A stretch of DNA of 64,000 nt from Hofstenia miamia (Eukaryota; Xenacoelomorpha; Acoela), in NCBI GenBank assembly GCA_004352715.1, contig SCFE01000042.1, positions 759,645 through 823,644 on the forward strand. The letters run 5' to 3'. A model generated the notes under the pieces. That model saw only the letters and a program-made list of their open reading frames with translations, was not told the origin of the DNA and searched no databases. Position numbers and translations under genes: made by a program. Below are positions 44,800-58,001 of this stretch, in pieces (the stretch's first letter is position 1; each line of letters opens with the position of its first letter).

Positions 44800-47700
44800 A
44801 AAAATATTTTTTTCTTAGTTGAGTACATTTTTTCGATGTTTCTGGTCAATTTGATATTGCTAAAAACAAATTTGATGTAATTTTCACAGTAGAAGCAATA
44901 CTATAGAAAATATCATGAAATTATATTTATGGCTTAAATAGAAATTGTATTATAATTGAGATTCCAAAAATTCTCAAATGAATTTTATAATTGCATATGG
45001 ACATCTAATTTTATTTTGATTTTAATGTCAGCAGATGTTTTCTGTTAATTCGAAGCCCATGAGGCGAAAATATATTCTAAATTGGATCATTTTCTAATTG
45101 CTGTAATTGAGATATTATCAAGACTCTTAGTTTTCAGCAAACACTTCTTTAGTGATCAAATAACTAATAAATAGATTGCTTTCATTGATCTGAACATACA
45201 GAAGCTATATGAGGCCAAATTATACTCCAAAATCTGTAGATTTCAACATGTTCTAGATAAAAGCATTCATATAGAAAGTCTCTTGAGTAGTTGGTGTAAT
45301 TTTGCTTTTTTTATCACTAAACAACAAAACTTTTCAAGAAACGAATTGAAATGAAGTTTAGTAGGTATCTCTCACTAAAAATATCTCATTTCCTCAATTT
45401 AGCAAAGAAAATTCCAGTTTGTCACATGTTAAGATTTAGCCCTGTAACTAATGAATTCCAATCCTTTTGAGAAGAATAATGACGATGTTGAGAATTTTTG
45501 TTAGAAAATTCAATATCACTTTGGCTCACTTGTTTTGTGAAATTTTTTGTAGGTTAGACATGCACATGCGTACTTTAATATTAGGACATTTAAGTGCTGT
45601 AAGGTACAGGTTCACAAGATGAGTTGATAGCCGGATATACAAGTAAACCCTTTCTTCAAAGACAAAAATGACAGTCGCTATTGTGGTTTCTCAATTAGAA
45701 GAATAGAAAATGACAAAGGTTGGTGATCTTCAACTAGCAAGGACTCTAACATAGTATGGCAGCTTTAATATATTACTTGGGTTTCAAGATCCAATACTCA
45801 AAAACATTCTGTATGTTTCAGAATATTTCGTTTCCCTCAACCCTATATCTGTAATGGGTTGATTTACAGAATATAATGACAAAAATGTAAAAGAATTAAT
45901 TCACACAAGTCTTGCTTTTATAAGCAGCTGTGACTTGCAGTGCATGGTTGTTGTATAATATACAAGGTGCATGAAGGTATATCAATAAAATTTTTTCATC
46001 TCCTAATGCCCAATGTGACACAAAACTGAGTTTAATGAATTATTGTTGGAAAAGAATAGCAGAAAAGGTATAATTTCAATGGTTCAATGCGTACTTAGTC
46101 CTAGACATGAACTGAACAACGTAATTATATGCAGGCTTACTAAAATTTAAAATACAAATTACTCAAAATGTTTTGTGTGTAAAATGACGTTCAAATTCGT
46201 AATTCTCGTCCGAAAATTGACTAATATCAGTGAAAAAATTCAATCAACTAAATTTCATGCCTACCGTGTTATTACTGTGATTCGAATTTGGCGTTTCAAA
46301 ACAAGGAAAAGCATCATATAAATGCATTATATAAATATCAATGTTAGAGCTTCCTTCAATATCCATGAAATTTATTGACACATCTCTAGGATCGGACGTC
46401 TTAGAACATTAATTTACTTAAAAAAATAGAGATATTTTTGCGTTATCTAAGTTTACTGAAAAAGTATTAGCATAAAACATAATATTAGGTCGACTCTTAC
46501 TAGTAGCCCATTGAATTTTGCCTAACAAATTCTGATGTCCTAAATTTCACTAACTTGCAAAAATGCATCTTTGTTATTTTCTGAAAATCTTAGAGGCTCT
46601 ATGCCTTCAATATACCGTTCTTGAGATAATCTTATGGCAAAAGGCTTTACATAAAGTTGTAGTCACAAAAAGTTCATACAATCGATTGTGATTCCGAACC
46701 AACTTCAATAGAGCACGAATCTTAGAAATAATAGATGTTACAAAATTAGTTTCCAGTATATATATATATTTATATATTTGTCAAAATACACACAAATGAT
46801 ACCGAGTAAAGTATTTGTACACCGCCCTTAAAAACAGCTAATAGTGATGGTTCGATTTTACAAGGAGTAGCACCCAATTCCCGTAAGTAATTTGTTATAG
46901 CTATATAACATTCACGTGGTTTATCTTTGAGGCAATATTCATATGTCAGTACGATATTACCAAAACGTTGGGGGGCAACATTTTAAGAAAACGGCTCTCA
47001 CTGGGTGATCAGGTCACATGTGTCACCGGTCATATTTTGCGACAAGTTTGCAGCTTTGTACTCTATATACACTCGTGTAGATTACTTGATTACTTGCGAA
47101 ATCGATGTGAAAAGAGCTAAAAAACCATTCTAATGACTTAATAGTAAAGACAAGCTAAGATTAGCAAAATACTAGTACAATGCCTTAATCCGAAGATATT
47201 GCATAGAACATACATAACTTGTAATTTAATGTAAAAGGAATATAATATACACTTGAACTGAACGTAGCTTTACAAATGCTACAGAACGATAATAGATTTT
47301 AACACAAATATGGCTGATAAGTCATTTAGAATATAATCATAAAGGAAGTTTTTTCAACACTAATTCACGAATAAATCTTAATTCAAAAATTGCTAAAATT
47401 GTTATTCCATTTATCTATAGATTTAGACATTTGCTCTGTGTACATTCTCTTTATCTTTAGTGTGAAGATAACTTTCAAATCCTCTCAATTAATAGGAGCA
47501 ACTTTTTCAAAGAATCAAAGTAATAGGTTCTTCAAGTTCAATGTAAAGCATGTTTCTAAAATCCAGAGAGTTTCTCTTTTTGTAACCCTTCAATTGCTTC
47601 AACATCTTTCAGGGTGCATGTAAGTACATAATACATTGCTTTGGAGACTAAGAATGTTTTACGAGTTAATTGCATCCTGAATAATACCATTACTAATCTA

Positions 47701-47930
47701 ACAATTTTGAAGTAGCAAGCATTATGAATGCTCTTTATGAATTATTCAGCGCTTATGAAATGTCAAGAGACTTTAGCTATGTTGAATTCGATCTTGAAAT
47801 ACAAAAGAAACTCTTAAAACATACTTTACAATGCAAAAGAAAGTGATTTAACACTAAGTCTAAATGCATTTTATTCAATGATATATAAAACGTATTTATT
47901 TAGAATGCCTTGGATTTTAGTAGAGTTTAT
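44800..47930. other. No recognisable gene
   Basis: AT-rich sequence with a small (AT)n at 46759-46778. The open frame at 47390-47623 has no recognisable content. Confidence 0.55.
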
Positions 47931-48331
47931 ATATATATATATATANNNNNNNNNNNNNNNNNNNNNNNNNNNNNNNNNNNNNNNNNNNNNNNNNNNNNNN
48001 NNNNNNNNNNNNNNNNNNNNNNNNNNNNNNNNNNNNNNNNNNNNNNNNNNNNNNNNNNNNNNNNNNNNNNNNNNNNNNNNNNNNNNNNNNNNNNNNNNNN
48101 NNNNNNNNNNNNNNNNNNNNNNNNNNNNNNNNNNNNNNNNNNNNNNNNNNNNNNNNNNNNNNNNNNNNNNNNNNNNNNNNNNNNNNNNNNNNNNNNNNNN
48201 NNNNNNNNNNNNNNNNNNNNNNNNNNNNNNNNNNNNNNNNNNNNNNNNNNNNNNNNNNNNNNNNNNNNNNNNNNNNATATATATGTATATCATATTGCCT
48301 GCATATCTATGTAAATCACTTTTTCCATATA

Positions 48332-48366
<35 letters not shown>
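47929..48366. repeat. (AT)n tracts around an assembly gap
   Basis: AT repeats at 47929-47945 and 48277-48285 flank an N run at 47946-48276. A second AT tract lies at 48337-48366. Confidence 0.9.
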
Positions 48367-48370
<4 letters not shown>

Positions 48371-48402
48371 TATTTTATTTTATTTTTACAAAAAAACTTT
48401 AA

Positions 48403-49640
48403 CTCAAGCCAAAGTTGGGTTTCCCTTTTTATTTTTCATTCATCCAAGAGGTCTAAATTTAAGGTAGGCATTGATTTTATATTGCCCAATTCTCCATTTT
48501 CGTGGCTAAAATACTAGAATAGATTAACATTTAACAATTTTTTGCATTTATTAGTAGCACTGTGATGTTTTAAGGAAATTATAAATACACATGTAAAACT
48601 ATATTCAATTTTTTCAAATCACAAAATACATAGCCTTGTCTAGAATCCCACTTTGGGAGAAGAGGTGGCCGTCCGATGGCTCCTTGGCTAGGCCGTTGCC
48701 TCCTAAAATCAATATTTTCAGAAAAAAAATTCCTAAATTTGATATTTAAATCAATAAAATTGCTCATATTTTGTTAAAGTACCGGGCAATATATGTAACT
48801 TGCCCCCACCCTCCCCTTAAACAAAATACTTTCCGCCGCCTTCGATATGCTTTATACCAACACGAAAAAACTGTTATACACTTAGTTCCATTATAATTTT
48901 GACAGCCTCTCAGTGTAATAAATTGTCAGTGACGATCAATGTTTTTTGCATTAATTAATATATGACTGTGTACTGTCTGCCTAAGAGATCATTTGAATGG
49001 AAATATTATTGCCTACCACGTGAAAGCTTTATGTGTTTTCGCGCGCTTGTTGGTCTATCTAGAAGTTATTTTCATTTGTCACCAAAACTGTAAAATACAC
49101 TAAATATATATGTACACACCATACCAAGGCTAACTCAAAAGCCTTGATAATACTTATGGCAAAAAATATTGCTTATAGCAAATGTTTTTGAAATTTTTCA
49201 TATAAATAAACTTTGTTTCAAGCCCATAACATGACATCCAGTTGGACAAATATGTCTCCTATATAACGACCTTACTTGCTGCTGCACTAGCATGAGCAAA
49301 GTTACATGAAACTACCCATGTAATGGTATTCGTAGAAGGTTTAATGCCAATATTTCTGAAAATTCTGAGTACATGCATTTGAGATTTTAATGAAAATATC
49401 CTAATTCAAATGGCATATGGTTAAAACAGTTAAATTATCATGATATTTACTTCATAATTATAATTTTATTTTAGAGTAGAACAAATAGCGAAATATATGA
49501 AGGCGAAGTTTTTACGATGTTTCATACCTGTTTTGAAAAATATCCAAAAATTTGTTAAATATCTTTAAATACATTGCTAAGCGTGAATATAGTAACATTT
49601 CAGCATTATAGAGTAGAATCGTGCAAATTTTTAAATTTCA
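48403..49640. other. No recognisable gene
   Basis: Mostly AT-rich. A GC-richer patch near 48640-48710 does not encode anything that I can identify. Confidence 0.55.
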
Positions 49641-49644
49641 TTAT

Positions 49645-49860
49645 TACCTCCGCCAAGAGGTTGATTTTGGTAGTGTTGGTTTGTTTGTTTGTCTGTCTGT
49701 TAGCAACTTTACGGAAAAAGTAATTGATTGATCGACCTCAAATTTTCACCAGAGGTTCGTCTCCGCCCAAGGAGGAATCCATTAAATTTTTGCCCTGAAC
49801 CGGAGGACACAAGTTGAGTGGTGGAGGTCTGCGCTCTCTGAGTGCTTTTCTAGTTTGTTC
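49645..49860 (+). repeat. Short dispersed repeat with CTCCGCC / GGCGGAG-like ends
   Basis: It starts ATTACCTCCGCCAAGAGG, contains GTTTGTTTGTCTGTCTGTTA and AATTTTCACC, and ends GGAGGTCTGCGCTCTCTGAG followed by TGCTTTTCTAG. I recall near-identical sequences as an abundant short repeat in many animal genomes. The class (MITE or SINE-like LINE tail) is uncertain. Confidence 0.6.
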
Positions 49861-50029
49861 AATGAAATAAGCTTTCAAAATATATTTATCTTGCTCTTGT
49901 AAAAGTTGCTCAAGTATTTACAAGCAGTCTATCTAATTCGGACTTAAGAAATGTTTCATAAATGCACCAATCACGAATAAAAATGTGTTGCATACAAAAT
50001 TACTTCTGCTCAGAGATGGAAGCGCTACC

Positions 50030-50420
50030 CTCAATTGGCGACCATGACCTTTATGGTTCCGGTCATCCCTGACTGGGGACGGTCCGGTACCCAAGTTACC
50101 TTCATGTGGGTACCAGTCTTCGCATTATAAAGTAGAGGTTTTGACCGCTTTGCCTGGTTTCACCGTATTTATAGGTTTAATTCTTTTTTTTTAGGGCTTA
50201 GGTCTATAAAAAATAAGAATTAAGGTTTTTCTGACTATTCTAGGGTTTTGCTTTATAAAAAATAAGAATTTAGGTTAGGATTATGGTTAAAATTAGGTAA
50301 AGAATAGATCTGGAAAAATGAAGAATAAATTATGAAAAGTTAAGAACAGTCTGGTGGAAAGAAGAACTATCCGGGAAATCCTGACCAAATGAAGAATTCA
50401 CCGGGACTTGGGTTAGGGTT
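50030..50420. other. GC-richer patch and short TAAAAAATAAGAATT repeats
   Basis: TATAAAAAATAAGAATT occurs twice about 50 bp apart (near 50205 and 50254). No gene is recognised. The upstream part has palindromic GGTCCGGTACC-type sequence. Confidence 0.5.
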
Positions 50421-50556
50421 ATGCCTAAATATATGTTTCAATGCAAACATTCCATGTTCTATGAAAATTATGCTAGTGCGAGGGGGGGACAAAAAAGATC
50501 TTGCACTGGTATTGATTCAAAAACTGACGAGTTGACCCACGCTAGTAAATTACATA

Positions 50557-51004
50557 ATATATATATANNNNNNNNNNNNNNNNNNNNNNNNNNNNNNNNN
50601 NNNNNNNNNNNNNNNNNNNNNNNNNNNNNNNNNNNNNNNNNNNNNNNNNNNNNNNNNNNNNNNNNNNNNNNNNNNNNNNNNNNNNNNNNNNNNNNNNNNN
50701 NNNNNNNNNNNNNNNNNNNNNNNNNNNNNNNNNNNNNNNNNNNNNNNNNNNNNNNNNNNNNNNNNNNNNNNNNNNNNNNNNNNNNNNNNNNNNNNNNNNN
50801 NNNNNNNNNNNNNNNNNNNNNNNNNNNNNNNNNNNNNNNNNNNNNNNNNNNNNNNNNNNNNNNNNNNNNNNNNNNNNNNNNNNNNNNNNNNNNNNNNNNN
50901 NNNNNNNNNNNNNNNNNNNNNNNNNNNNNNNNNNNNNNNNNNNNNNNNNNNNNNNNNNNNNNNNNNNNNNNNNNNNNNNNNNNNNNNNNNNNNNNNNNNN
51001 NNNN

Positions 51005-51036
<32 letters not shown>
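50557..51036. repeat. (AT)n tracts around an assembly gap
   Basis: The N run at 50568-51004 is bracketed by AT repeats. Confidence 0.9.
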
Positions 51037-51039
<3 letters not shown>

Positions 51040-51290
51040 GGTACTTTATTTCCCTACAATTAAAATAATGATTCTACCTATGACTATTTTTTTTCCTTTT
51101 CTATTTGTAATTACTCATACTAATTATTTTTCAATTTTGAAAAAATATAGTGGGTCCACCAGCTTGATCAATTTTTACATGTACGCTAATAACACCAAAG
51201 TGTTTATTTACATATAAATAATTAGTGACACATCTTATTTCAATTATCTAATTGTTTAGTAAACCATAAGTTTATAACCAAACCATCTAA

Positions 51291-51640
51291 TTAAGACAAC
51301 CAGTTGTAAGCATTTTTATTGAATAATACATTCCAAGGCGTGTCTACTCTTAATCCTTTTAAGTAAAATAAATCACTTGCATTTGTCAGTGATTCAAGCA
51401 CAACTGCATCTAGCGAATTCAATTCTAAATTGAGAGATTTTGTGATATTTGCTACAATGGGTTGCAGCACTTGGTGGATGTCTTGTTGTTCTGCTACGAA
51501 TGCACCTATCAATGAACTAAAACTTTACAAGCAGCTGCTAGAATATGAAATTATAAACAAAGAATTTTCTATATCTGCTACTAAAGCATTTGCTCCAATA
51601 TCGTTTCACCATGAGCGACAACTTCTTATAACAGCATTCT
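51291..51640 (-). pseudogene. Candidate decayed exon, unrecognised
   Basis: The minus-strand frame is open at 51291-51512 (DIHQVLQPIVANITKSLNLE and onward to NAYNWLS). It continues upstream in the same frame past a TAA to about 51620. An AG acceptor-like GTTTTAG lies near 51523. The composition is protein-like, but no domain is recognised. The overlapping plus-strand frame at 51430-51642 is an alternative reading that I consider less likely. Confidence 0.25.
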
Positions 51641-51878
51641 AGAAACCATCATGCAGATAAGTTTTAGTCATACTTTTTTCTAGTAATTCGATTTTATAAA
51701 TGAGGCGTATACCTGGCAAACTGTGAGTTGTTGTCCACAAAATTTCCACATTAAGGTTATCACATACTGCATCAATGTTTTCTTCTGTAGCAAACATAAA
51801 TATTACTTGCAACCATCACGGTGTGTAGCAGCCCTGAAGCGGATGCATTTCCTATTATTTCCACTTGACGCGATTACA

Positions 51879-52048
51879 TATATATATATATATACAAATT
51901 ATATATATATATATATATATATATANNNNNNNNNNNNNNNNNNNNNNNNNNNNNNNNNNNNNNNNNNNNNNNNNNNNNNNNNNNNNNNNNNNNNNNNNNN
52001 NNNNNNNNNNNNNNNNNNNNNNNNNNNNNNNNNNNNATATATATATAT
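51879..52048. repeat. (AT)n tracts around an assembly gap
   Basis: The N run at 51926-52036 lies inside an AT microsatellite. Confidence 0.9.
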
Positions 52049-53350
52049 TACTGCATAATTGCCGTTTTATTTCCCTCCTATGCAATTGTAGTTAATCATA
52101 TCACACATAATTGATTTGAGAAATTGCTACACATAAGCGACAAACACATCTGGTGCTTATTTTGATAATGATCCCAATGGTAATACAATGTCACTGTGCA
52201 TTTTGAGTACAGTTCAAAACTTTCAAGTTTTATTCAATTAATTTTGTCCTCCCAATTTAAATAGAGTTTTCATTTTCTGGAACTGTGTACAGTAAGTCCC
52301 TTTTACTCCATTCTTTTTATCTAGGTTTGGGATGTGAAACATATCATCTCTCATGTACAATTTTTTCCTTATGTCAATAGTGGTACTTGAGAGTGCATTC
52401 TTATTGAAAGAGTGAAACAAAATTGAAATTTGAAGAATAAACTACACGTGAGATCAACGCGAGGTAAGTTCAAATGTCAAATGTCCAATACCACATCTTT
52501 TGATGTTTCAAGTATTCCTTTCCGCTTTTTGTCAACTTCTTTTGGCAGACATGTTACTGAATTTGCACTCCTTTTCTCTTTACATTTTCCACTTTTCTGC
52601 ATTGACCATGCGTCTTATTGTGCAACAGACACTGAAAACCTGTGATGAAATACTCTCAGTAACGGACATACGATACACGTCAAAATGTAACAGACATACA
52701 AATTGTATTCTTTTGTTTTAGAAAACAACCATATACATTTTGAATGCCTTTAGCACATTTAGACTAATATTAACAAATTGAAAAAAGATTTAACTTCGCA
52801 TCATATATGAACCCTTAGAAAATACTAAGCATAAAAATTTATCCTTCCCTGGTAACGGGTAAAATAAATTTTTGTAGTTTAATGCCTACATATATAACAG
52901 ATACACAAAATAAACATAACAAAAATTTTCACCGATTTCCAAAACAACTTGATAAAAATTTCAAAATTCAAAAGTACGTGCAAATAAGAAATATAATGAA
53001 TAAATTTGCTTTTTGTCTTTCCACAGTTGCAGTATTTTCTGGTGTAGTTGAAACTGGCATTCAATTTATACCTAAAATTCCCAAGTTGAGAAAAAACTGG
53101 GTGAAAAATTCATAAAAATTATTTTATATCAGCTATTTTTCTCTAAGAATGTTCACATTCATATAAATAATTCCTGGAATTGCACCTCCATAAATTACAT
53201 GGCATGACTAGAAATAATACGCTTACAAATTCGTTAATAAATTTGAAAAAAACATAAAACGGCTAGATTTCTTCCATTAAAGGCAAAATTTTAAAATTTG
53301 GGACACCGGGTTTTTATTTCCCATACAACAAAGTTAGAATTCATACACAA
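52049..53350. other. No recognisable gene
   Basis: Several short open frames overlap here, none with recognisable content or splice context that I would defend. Confidence 0.5.
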
Positions 53351-53357
53351 CACAACA

Positions 53358-53378
53358 TATATATATATATATATATAA
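53358..53378. repeat. (AT)n microsatellite at the left edge of the Penelope-like region
   Basis: About ten AT units preceded by CACAACACAAC. Confidence 0.9.
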
Positions 53379-53589
53379 TTTAGAGATATGCTATATAAAT
53401 TCATTAATCTATAAGCACTTATTGATGCATTTCAAACACTTATGGGTCATTGTCAGAATATTATATTTCGGCACAAAAAACTTTACAAAAATACTACACT
53501 AAATAATTAAGAAATCATATATACATGCATTAACTAAAATAAATAAGTTCTTTTGATGTAATTAAGGTGCTTGTTTAAAATATAATTAT

Positions 53590-55771
53590 GATCTTCTTTC
53601 TTAGTTTAATTGCTTCTGCTATTTTGGTGTTCTTTGGTTCTTATTATGATGTCAACATTATTGTTTTTAAGTTCGTGAGGATGTTGATAGATTTCTGTGT
53701 TTAAATGTCCACTTAGAAGTTCTTTTATTCTCTTTCCGAATTGTCGAACTGTTTCACCAATGTACAATTTATTGCAATTGTGACATTTATATCTATAGAC
53801 AATTGATGAAACAAGTTCTTTTGGAATTATATCTTTATTCTTAAATACGTACTCGGTTTTGTATGATTCAAATATTGGTCGTATCTTAACATTTTTCAAT
53901 TTCTTATTCATGATCTTCAATTTTTTCTTCAGTGATGTAACTTGGTATTGAATGTATGGTAACTTCCAATAAATTTCTTTAACTTGTAGGTTCACTTCTT
54001 CAATAGTTTTTGATGGAGGTAATAAACACTTATTATAGCTGTTGTTGCATTGATGGTAATTGCTTCTCCTCTTTTCGTAAATTTTGTTTTCATTATAATA
54101 TTAAAGTTTTCTTTTTTCTTTAGATGTTGATGGCAAAATATTTCTGATTTTAGGTGGCCTCTCATATGTTCTTTGATAGTCTGATGCCCATATGTCTTTT
54201 GATCTCACTGATGTATGAGTAATCACACTAATCACATTGATATTTGTATACAACTGATTATTCCAAAGAAAATGAGAGTACGTATTTATTTCTTAAAAGA
54301 TTTGATGTTTTAAAAGACTTAGCGTTTGTATAATTTTTATATTAAATGCTTTCAATTTTGCGTTTAGATGTTTTAAGTTCATCTTGAGGTACATAAACTT
54401 TCTTTCAATGTAAGGCAACTTCCAATAGATGTTTTCTGGCAGTGATTTTATCAATTTCTTTCTTTAAAAGTTTATGTGAATATCCGTTTTTTGTAAGAAT
54501 GGTAACTATTTCATCTATTTCTGTTGTTAAGTTCTTATAATTGGATGATGTTATATCTGTTGTTAAGTTCTTATAATTGGATGATTTTAAGTTGAGGACT
54601 ACAATAAGAGTTGTAAGGTATGTACATTCCAGTGTTAGTTGACTTCTTATGCCATTCAAATTCGACTTTTCTGGATGTTCTAATTAATGTTGTATTTAGA
54701 AATGACAACCTATTATTTTCTTCATTTTCTATTGAAAATTTTATTGTTGGTAATATGTTGTTAATCTTGGAATGAAATAATTTTACATCGTCTTCAGAAT
54801 TAAATATGCAAAAAATATATCATCCACATAGCGAGAATAAAATAATGGAAAATGTTTCATATTTTCATTTTTAAATTGTCTTTTAATAATATCTAAGCAA
54901 AAATTTGCCATAGTTGGTCCAAGTGGGACCCCATTGCAATTCCTTTAATTTGTTTGTAGATTTTGCCATTGAAGATGAAATGGGTATTCGTGCAGGCAAG
55001 TGTCATAGGTGTTCTTAAACTTTTTTGATTCATTGGTAAATTTTCTTCTGGTATTATATTTATTATATGATATATAGTTGGTGAAAAGCGATTTTATGTC
55101 TAAGCTACACATTATGCTCTCAGAAAGTTTTAATACTGAATTTTCGTTGTCTAGCTTTTGAAGGAAATCTTTTGTACTTTCAAGATTATATTCCTTTGGG
55201 ATGAATTTTTTTAAGTATTTCATCCATTTTTTTGCTAAATTATAATTTGCACAGTTTATAGAACTAAGTATTGGACGAAATGGTGGATCAATTGAATTTT
55301 TATGGACTTTTGGAAGACCATACAAACGAGGAGGAATACAGCAACAGCTACTTGTTTGATTTAAGAAATCTTCATTATTGTTACAAAAAGTTTTTAGTGT
55401 ACTATTCAATTTTTCTTCTTCATTAATGAATGTCTTTGTAAAATTTTCAGAATTCACATTTTGAAATTTAGAATTATCCAGTAAGATGTCATTCATTTTA
55501 TTAATGTAATCTTCTTTATTACATAGTAATATGCCATTATTAATGCATTTACTAATTCTACTATTTTCTTAGGTATTTTAATCGGATTTCTCATGTATTT
55601 AGCAAATATTGATTTGATATCGGTTTTATATTCCTCAATTTCATTTCTGCTGAATTTACATTGTCTTGAAATATTTCTAAGCATGACTTCCGTTAAAATT
55701 TTATAACTTGTAATGTTAGGCTTTTTAAACCAAGACATAATCATTCTATCTGATAATGCTTCTTCTTCCAA
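53590..55771 (-). pseudogene. Penelope-like retroelement (RT plus GIY-YIG endonuclease)
   Basis: Read right to left, an N-terminal part is open at 55493-55771. The RT at 54945-55496 has the Penelope hallmark RLYGLPKVHK, then PFRPILSSI and CSLDIKSLFTN. The catalytic RYVDDIF lies at about 54812-54832. A linker follows, and then the C-terminal endonuclease at 53606-53860 with CHNCNKLYIGETVRQFGKR, the YIG half of GIY-YIG with its Cys pair and Arg. Indels break the frame at several points. RT uses a nicked target end made by the endonuclease; this copy is inactive. Confidence 0.92.
53870..54440 (-). repeat. Duplicated segment inside the Penelope-like region
   Basis: IYWKLPYIERKFMYLKM (near 54420, minus strand, second frame) and EIYWKLPYIQYQVTSLKK (near 53970) are two versions of the same linker segment, each followed by a Lys/Leu-rich helix. 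A separate exact-looking 36-bp tandem repeat (TCTGTTGTTAAGTTCTTATA unit) lies at 54520-54591. Confidence 0.6.
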
Positions 55772-55847
55772 TTTAGAAGACTTTCAATTTGAAAGATTCA
55801 TTACTGTATTTTTGAAATGAAATGTTTCATTTAATGTTAATAGAGTT

Positions 55848-56048
55848 GCATATATATATATATATATATATATANNNNNNNNNNNNNNNNNNNNNNNNNN
55901 NNNNNNNNNNNNNNNNNNNNNNNNNNNNNNNNNNNNNNNNNNNNNNNNNNNNNNNNNNNNNNNNNNNNNNNNNNNNNNNNNNNNNNNNNNNNNNNNNNNN
56001 NNNNNNNNNNNNNNNNNNNNNNNNNNNNNNNNNNNNNNNNNNNNNNNN

Positions 56049-56082
<34 letters not shown>

Positions 56083-56088
56083 ACGCTA
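55848..56088. repeat. (AT)n tract with assembly gap at the right edge of the Penelope-like region
   Basis: AT repeats flank an N run (55875-56048). The outer edges GTTGC and GCAAC are reverse complements of each other. Confidence 0.9.
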
Positions 56089-56501
56089 TTAACATTCCTA
56101 ATTCCCATAATTTATTAACATCACAAAACTCTTTTTGAGTTAAAACATGCATGGATTTCATGTAAAATTAGTATTTTTTTGAATTTGTCGATGAAAATTT
56201 ATAGTTTGCAATTTAATCAAAGCTGAATGGTTATTTTGGTCCCCCACATATCGTAAAAGCAATAGCCAACTGTTAATGTAAAATATTCACACTTGTTGTT
56301 GTGTACATTTATAGCAATTTCCATTTGTGTTATATTTACATTAATGATTAATCATTTAGCGTGAATTAAGATGGGAATGCTGTAAGAGAACTATCTATTT
56401 GCCTTTAATTACAGGTATTGACAATATTAAATATTGTGTTTGGCTTGCTGCTGTAATCATTCATTTTTTGGCTGCTGACTCGCTTTGACGTGAATTTCAA
56501 A

Positions 56502-56700
56502 ATGTCGAATTGCAATTTCCAATCCCCTCCATTCAAAAGTTCTGGATCACTGATTTCATTTTTAGACAATGCTTCATTTGACATCAATTGTATGCTATCT
56601 CAAGTAAACTCGAACGTTTCCAAATTTGGTGATAGTAGAAAAAAGTATAAAAGAGTGGCCTGCAATCAGAAATCAAAGTACAATACTAAAAAGATAAAAG
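56502..56700 (+). CDS. Host gene exon 1, FAM181-like (weak)
   Basis: ATG at 56502 (an upstream in-frame GTG is not used); donor AAAAG then GTAATT; 66 codons plus one base. The protein begins MSNCNFQSPP. It then has SLISFLDNASFDINCML followed by DSRKKYKR and a Lys-rich end. This resembles the conserved N-terminal block of FAM181 proteins (F-L-D-x-A-S-x-D-I, then D-x-R-K-Y), as I remember it. FAM181 proteins are nuclear and poorly understood. The similarity is short and could be coincidental. Confidence 0.55.
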
Positions 56701-58001
56701 GTAATTTAGTTCATTTTGGATGGAAAATCAACTTTGCATGAATTTAAGAATCACGAGAATTACAACTTCTTTAAAGATTTTTTAAATATTTCTTGTTAGT
56801 TTCAAAATTTAAATATACCTAGTTTTTTGAAATATTGAAAAATAGGTTCATAATTTGAAATGTGTTAATATATATTTTCAACAACTATTTGATTTTTCTG
56901 CCAATTTATATAATTTTCAAACTAACACTAATCTTGTATTTAAACACAACAATACGCATTGAGATCTTCAACAATACACTTCTGCCTGATAAAAATAATT
57001 GATTATATTCAAAAAATACCAAAATTATTTCATGCTGTGCTGATATAGTTTTTAGTTAGTTTTATTCATATTAAAGTAAACGTAAATATTTGGTGTTGTG
57101 CGGTACAATTGATTATTTCAATGTTAATTTTGTATGTTTGTTTGCTCCATTTAACAAATTCTGCATCATATTAAGGGTTTTTTCATAGAATGAAGTCTCA
57201 TTAGCAACAAAACTAGATCATAGACGTTATTTTTTCAAGTTTTATCACTAAGTCAACTACGATACTTTAAATGTATTATTTCAAAAATGCGAGTAGCAGA
57301 TCATTTGCGGTAAAATGAAGCGAGGTTAATCAACGGGTGATCTTGTGTGCAACGATATTTTAAAAAATCTTTTAATTTAGCACAACTTGTTCAACAAAAT
57401 TATGATTTATGTTAAAGAGTAAAATGAGGAATTTTAATAGTAAAATTAAGACAAATAAGTTATAAATGCCATTTACATCGGTCAAAACAACACAAAATTT
57501 TGTATTTTCATTGTCATCAATGATTTTGTAATTTTTTATTAAAATAATAAATATATTTACAAAAAAAACTTAATTTTTTGTAGCTTTATGCCCGTTGTAT
57601 CTTTAAAGGTACAATAATTTTTTATGATAGGAAATTCTCAACTTTAGTTTTTTTATACCAAATGGAGAAATGATACCAAGATATGTTATAGCTTAAGACA
57701 ATATTTTACTAAGCAATATAAATATAATTAGTTGACTTATGTTTAACTATAAAATTAGCCAAACTAAAACTAGCAATTACATTAATTTCTACTTTTTAGC
57801 TTTAACCGTGTCAACCTTAAATTCTAATAAATTCTAAACTAAGTATTAAAATGATGTCAACTTTCTTATTGAAAATTCTATATTAGTTTCAATTTCTTAA
57901 ATACCTCTGAACAATCAACCAATTACGGTGAAACAAAATAATTATTATCTGTGAAATATAATATGTACCAAAATTAGGGGTAATCAATTATTTGTATTTA
58001 G
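56701..58001 (+). other. Intron of the 56.5-kb host gene
   Basis: GTAATT donor, TTGTATTTAG acceptor; AT-rich, no element seen. Confidence 0.6.

Noticed and set aside
48579-48767. Minus-strand open frame with GRPPLLPKWDSRQG
   Set aside because: Short, no splice context that I trust, and no recognisable domain.
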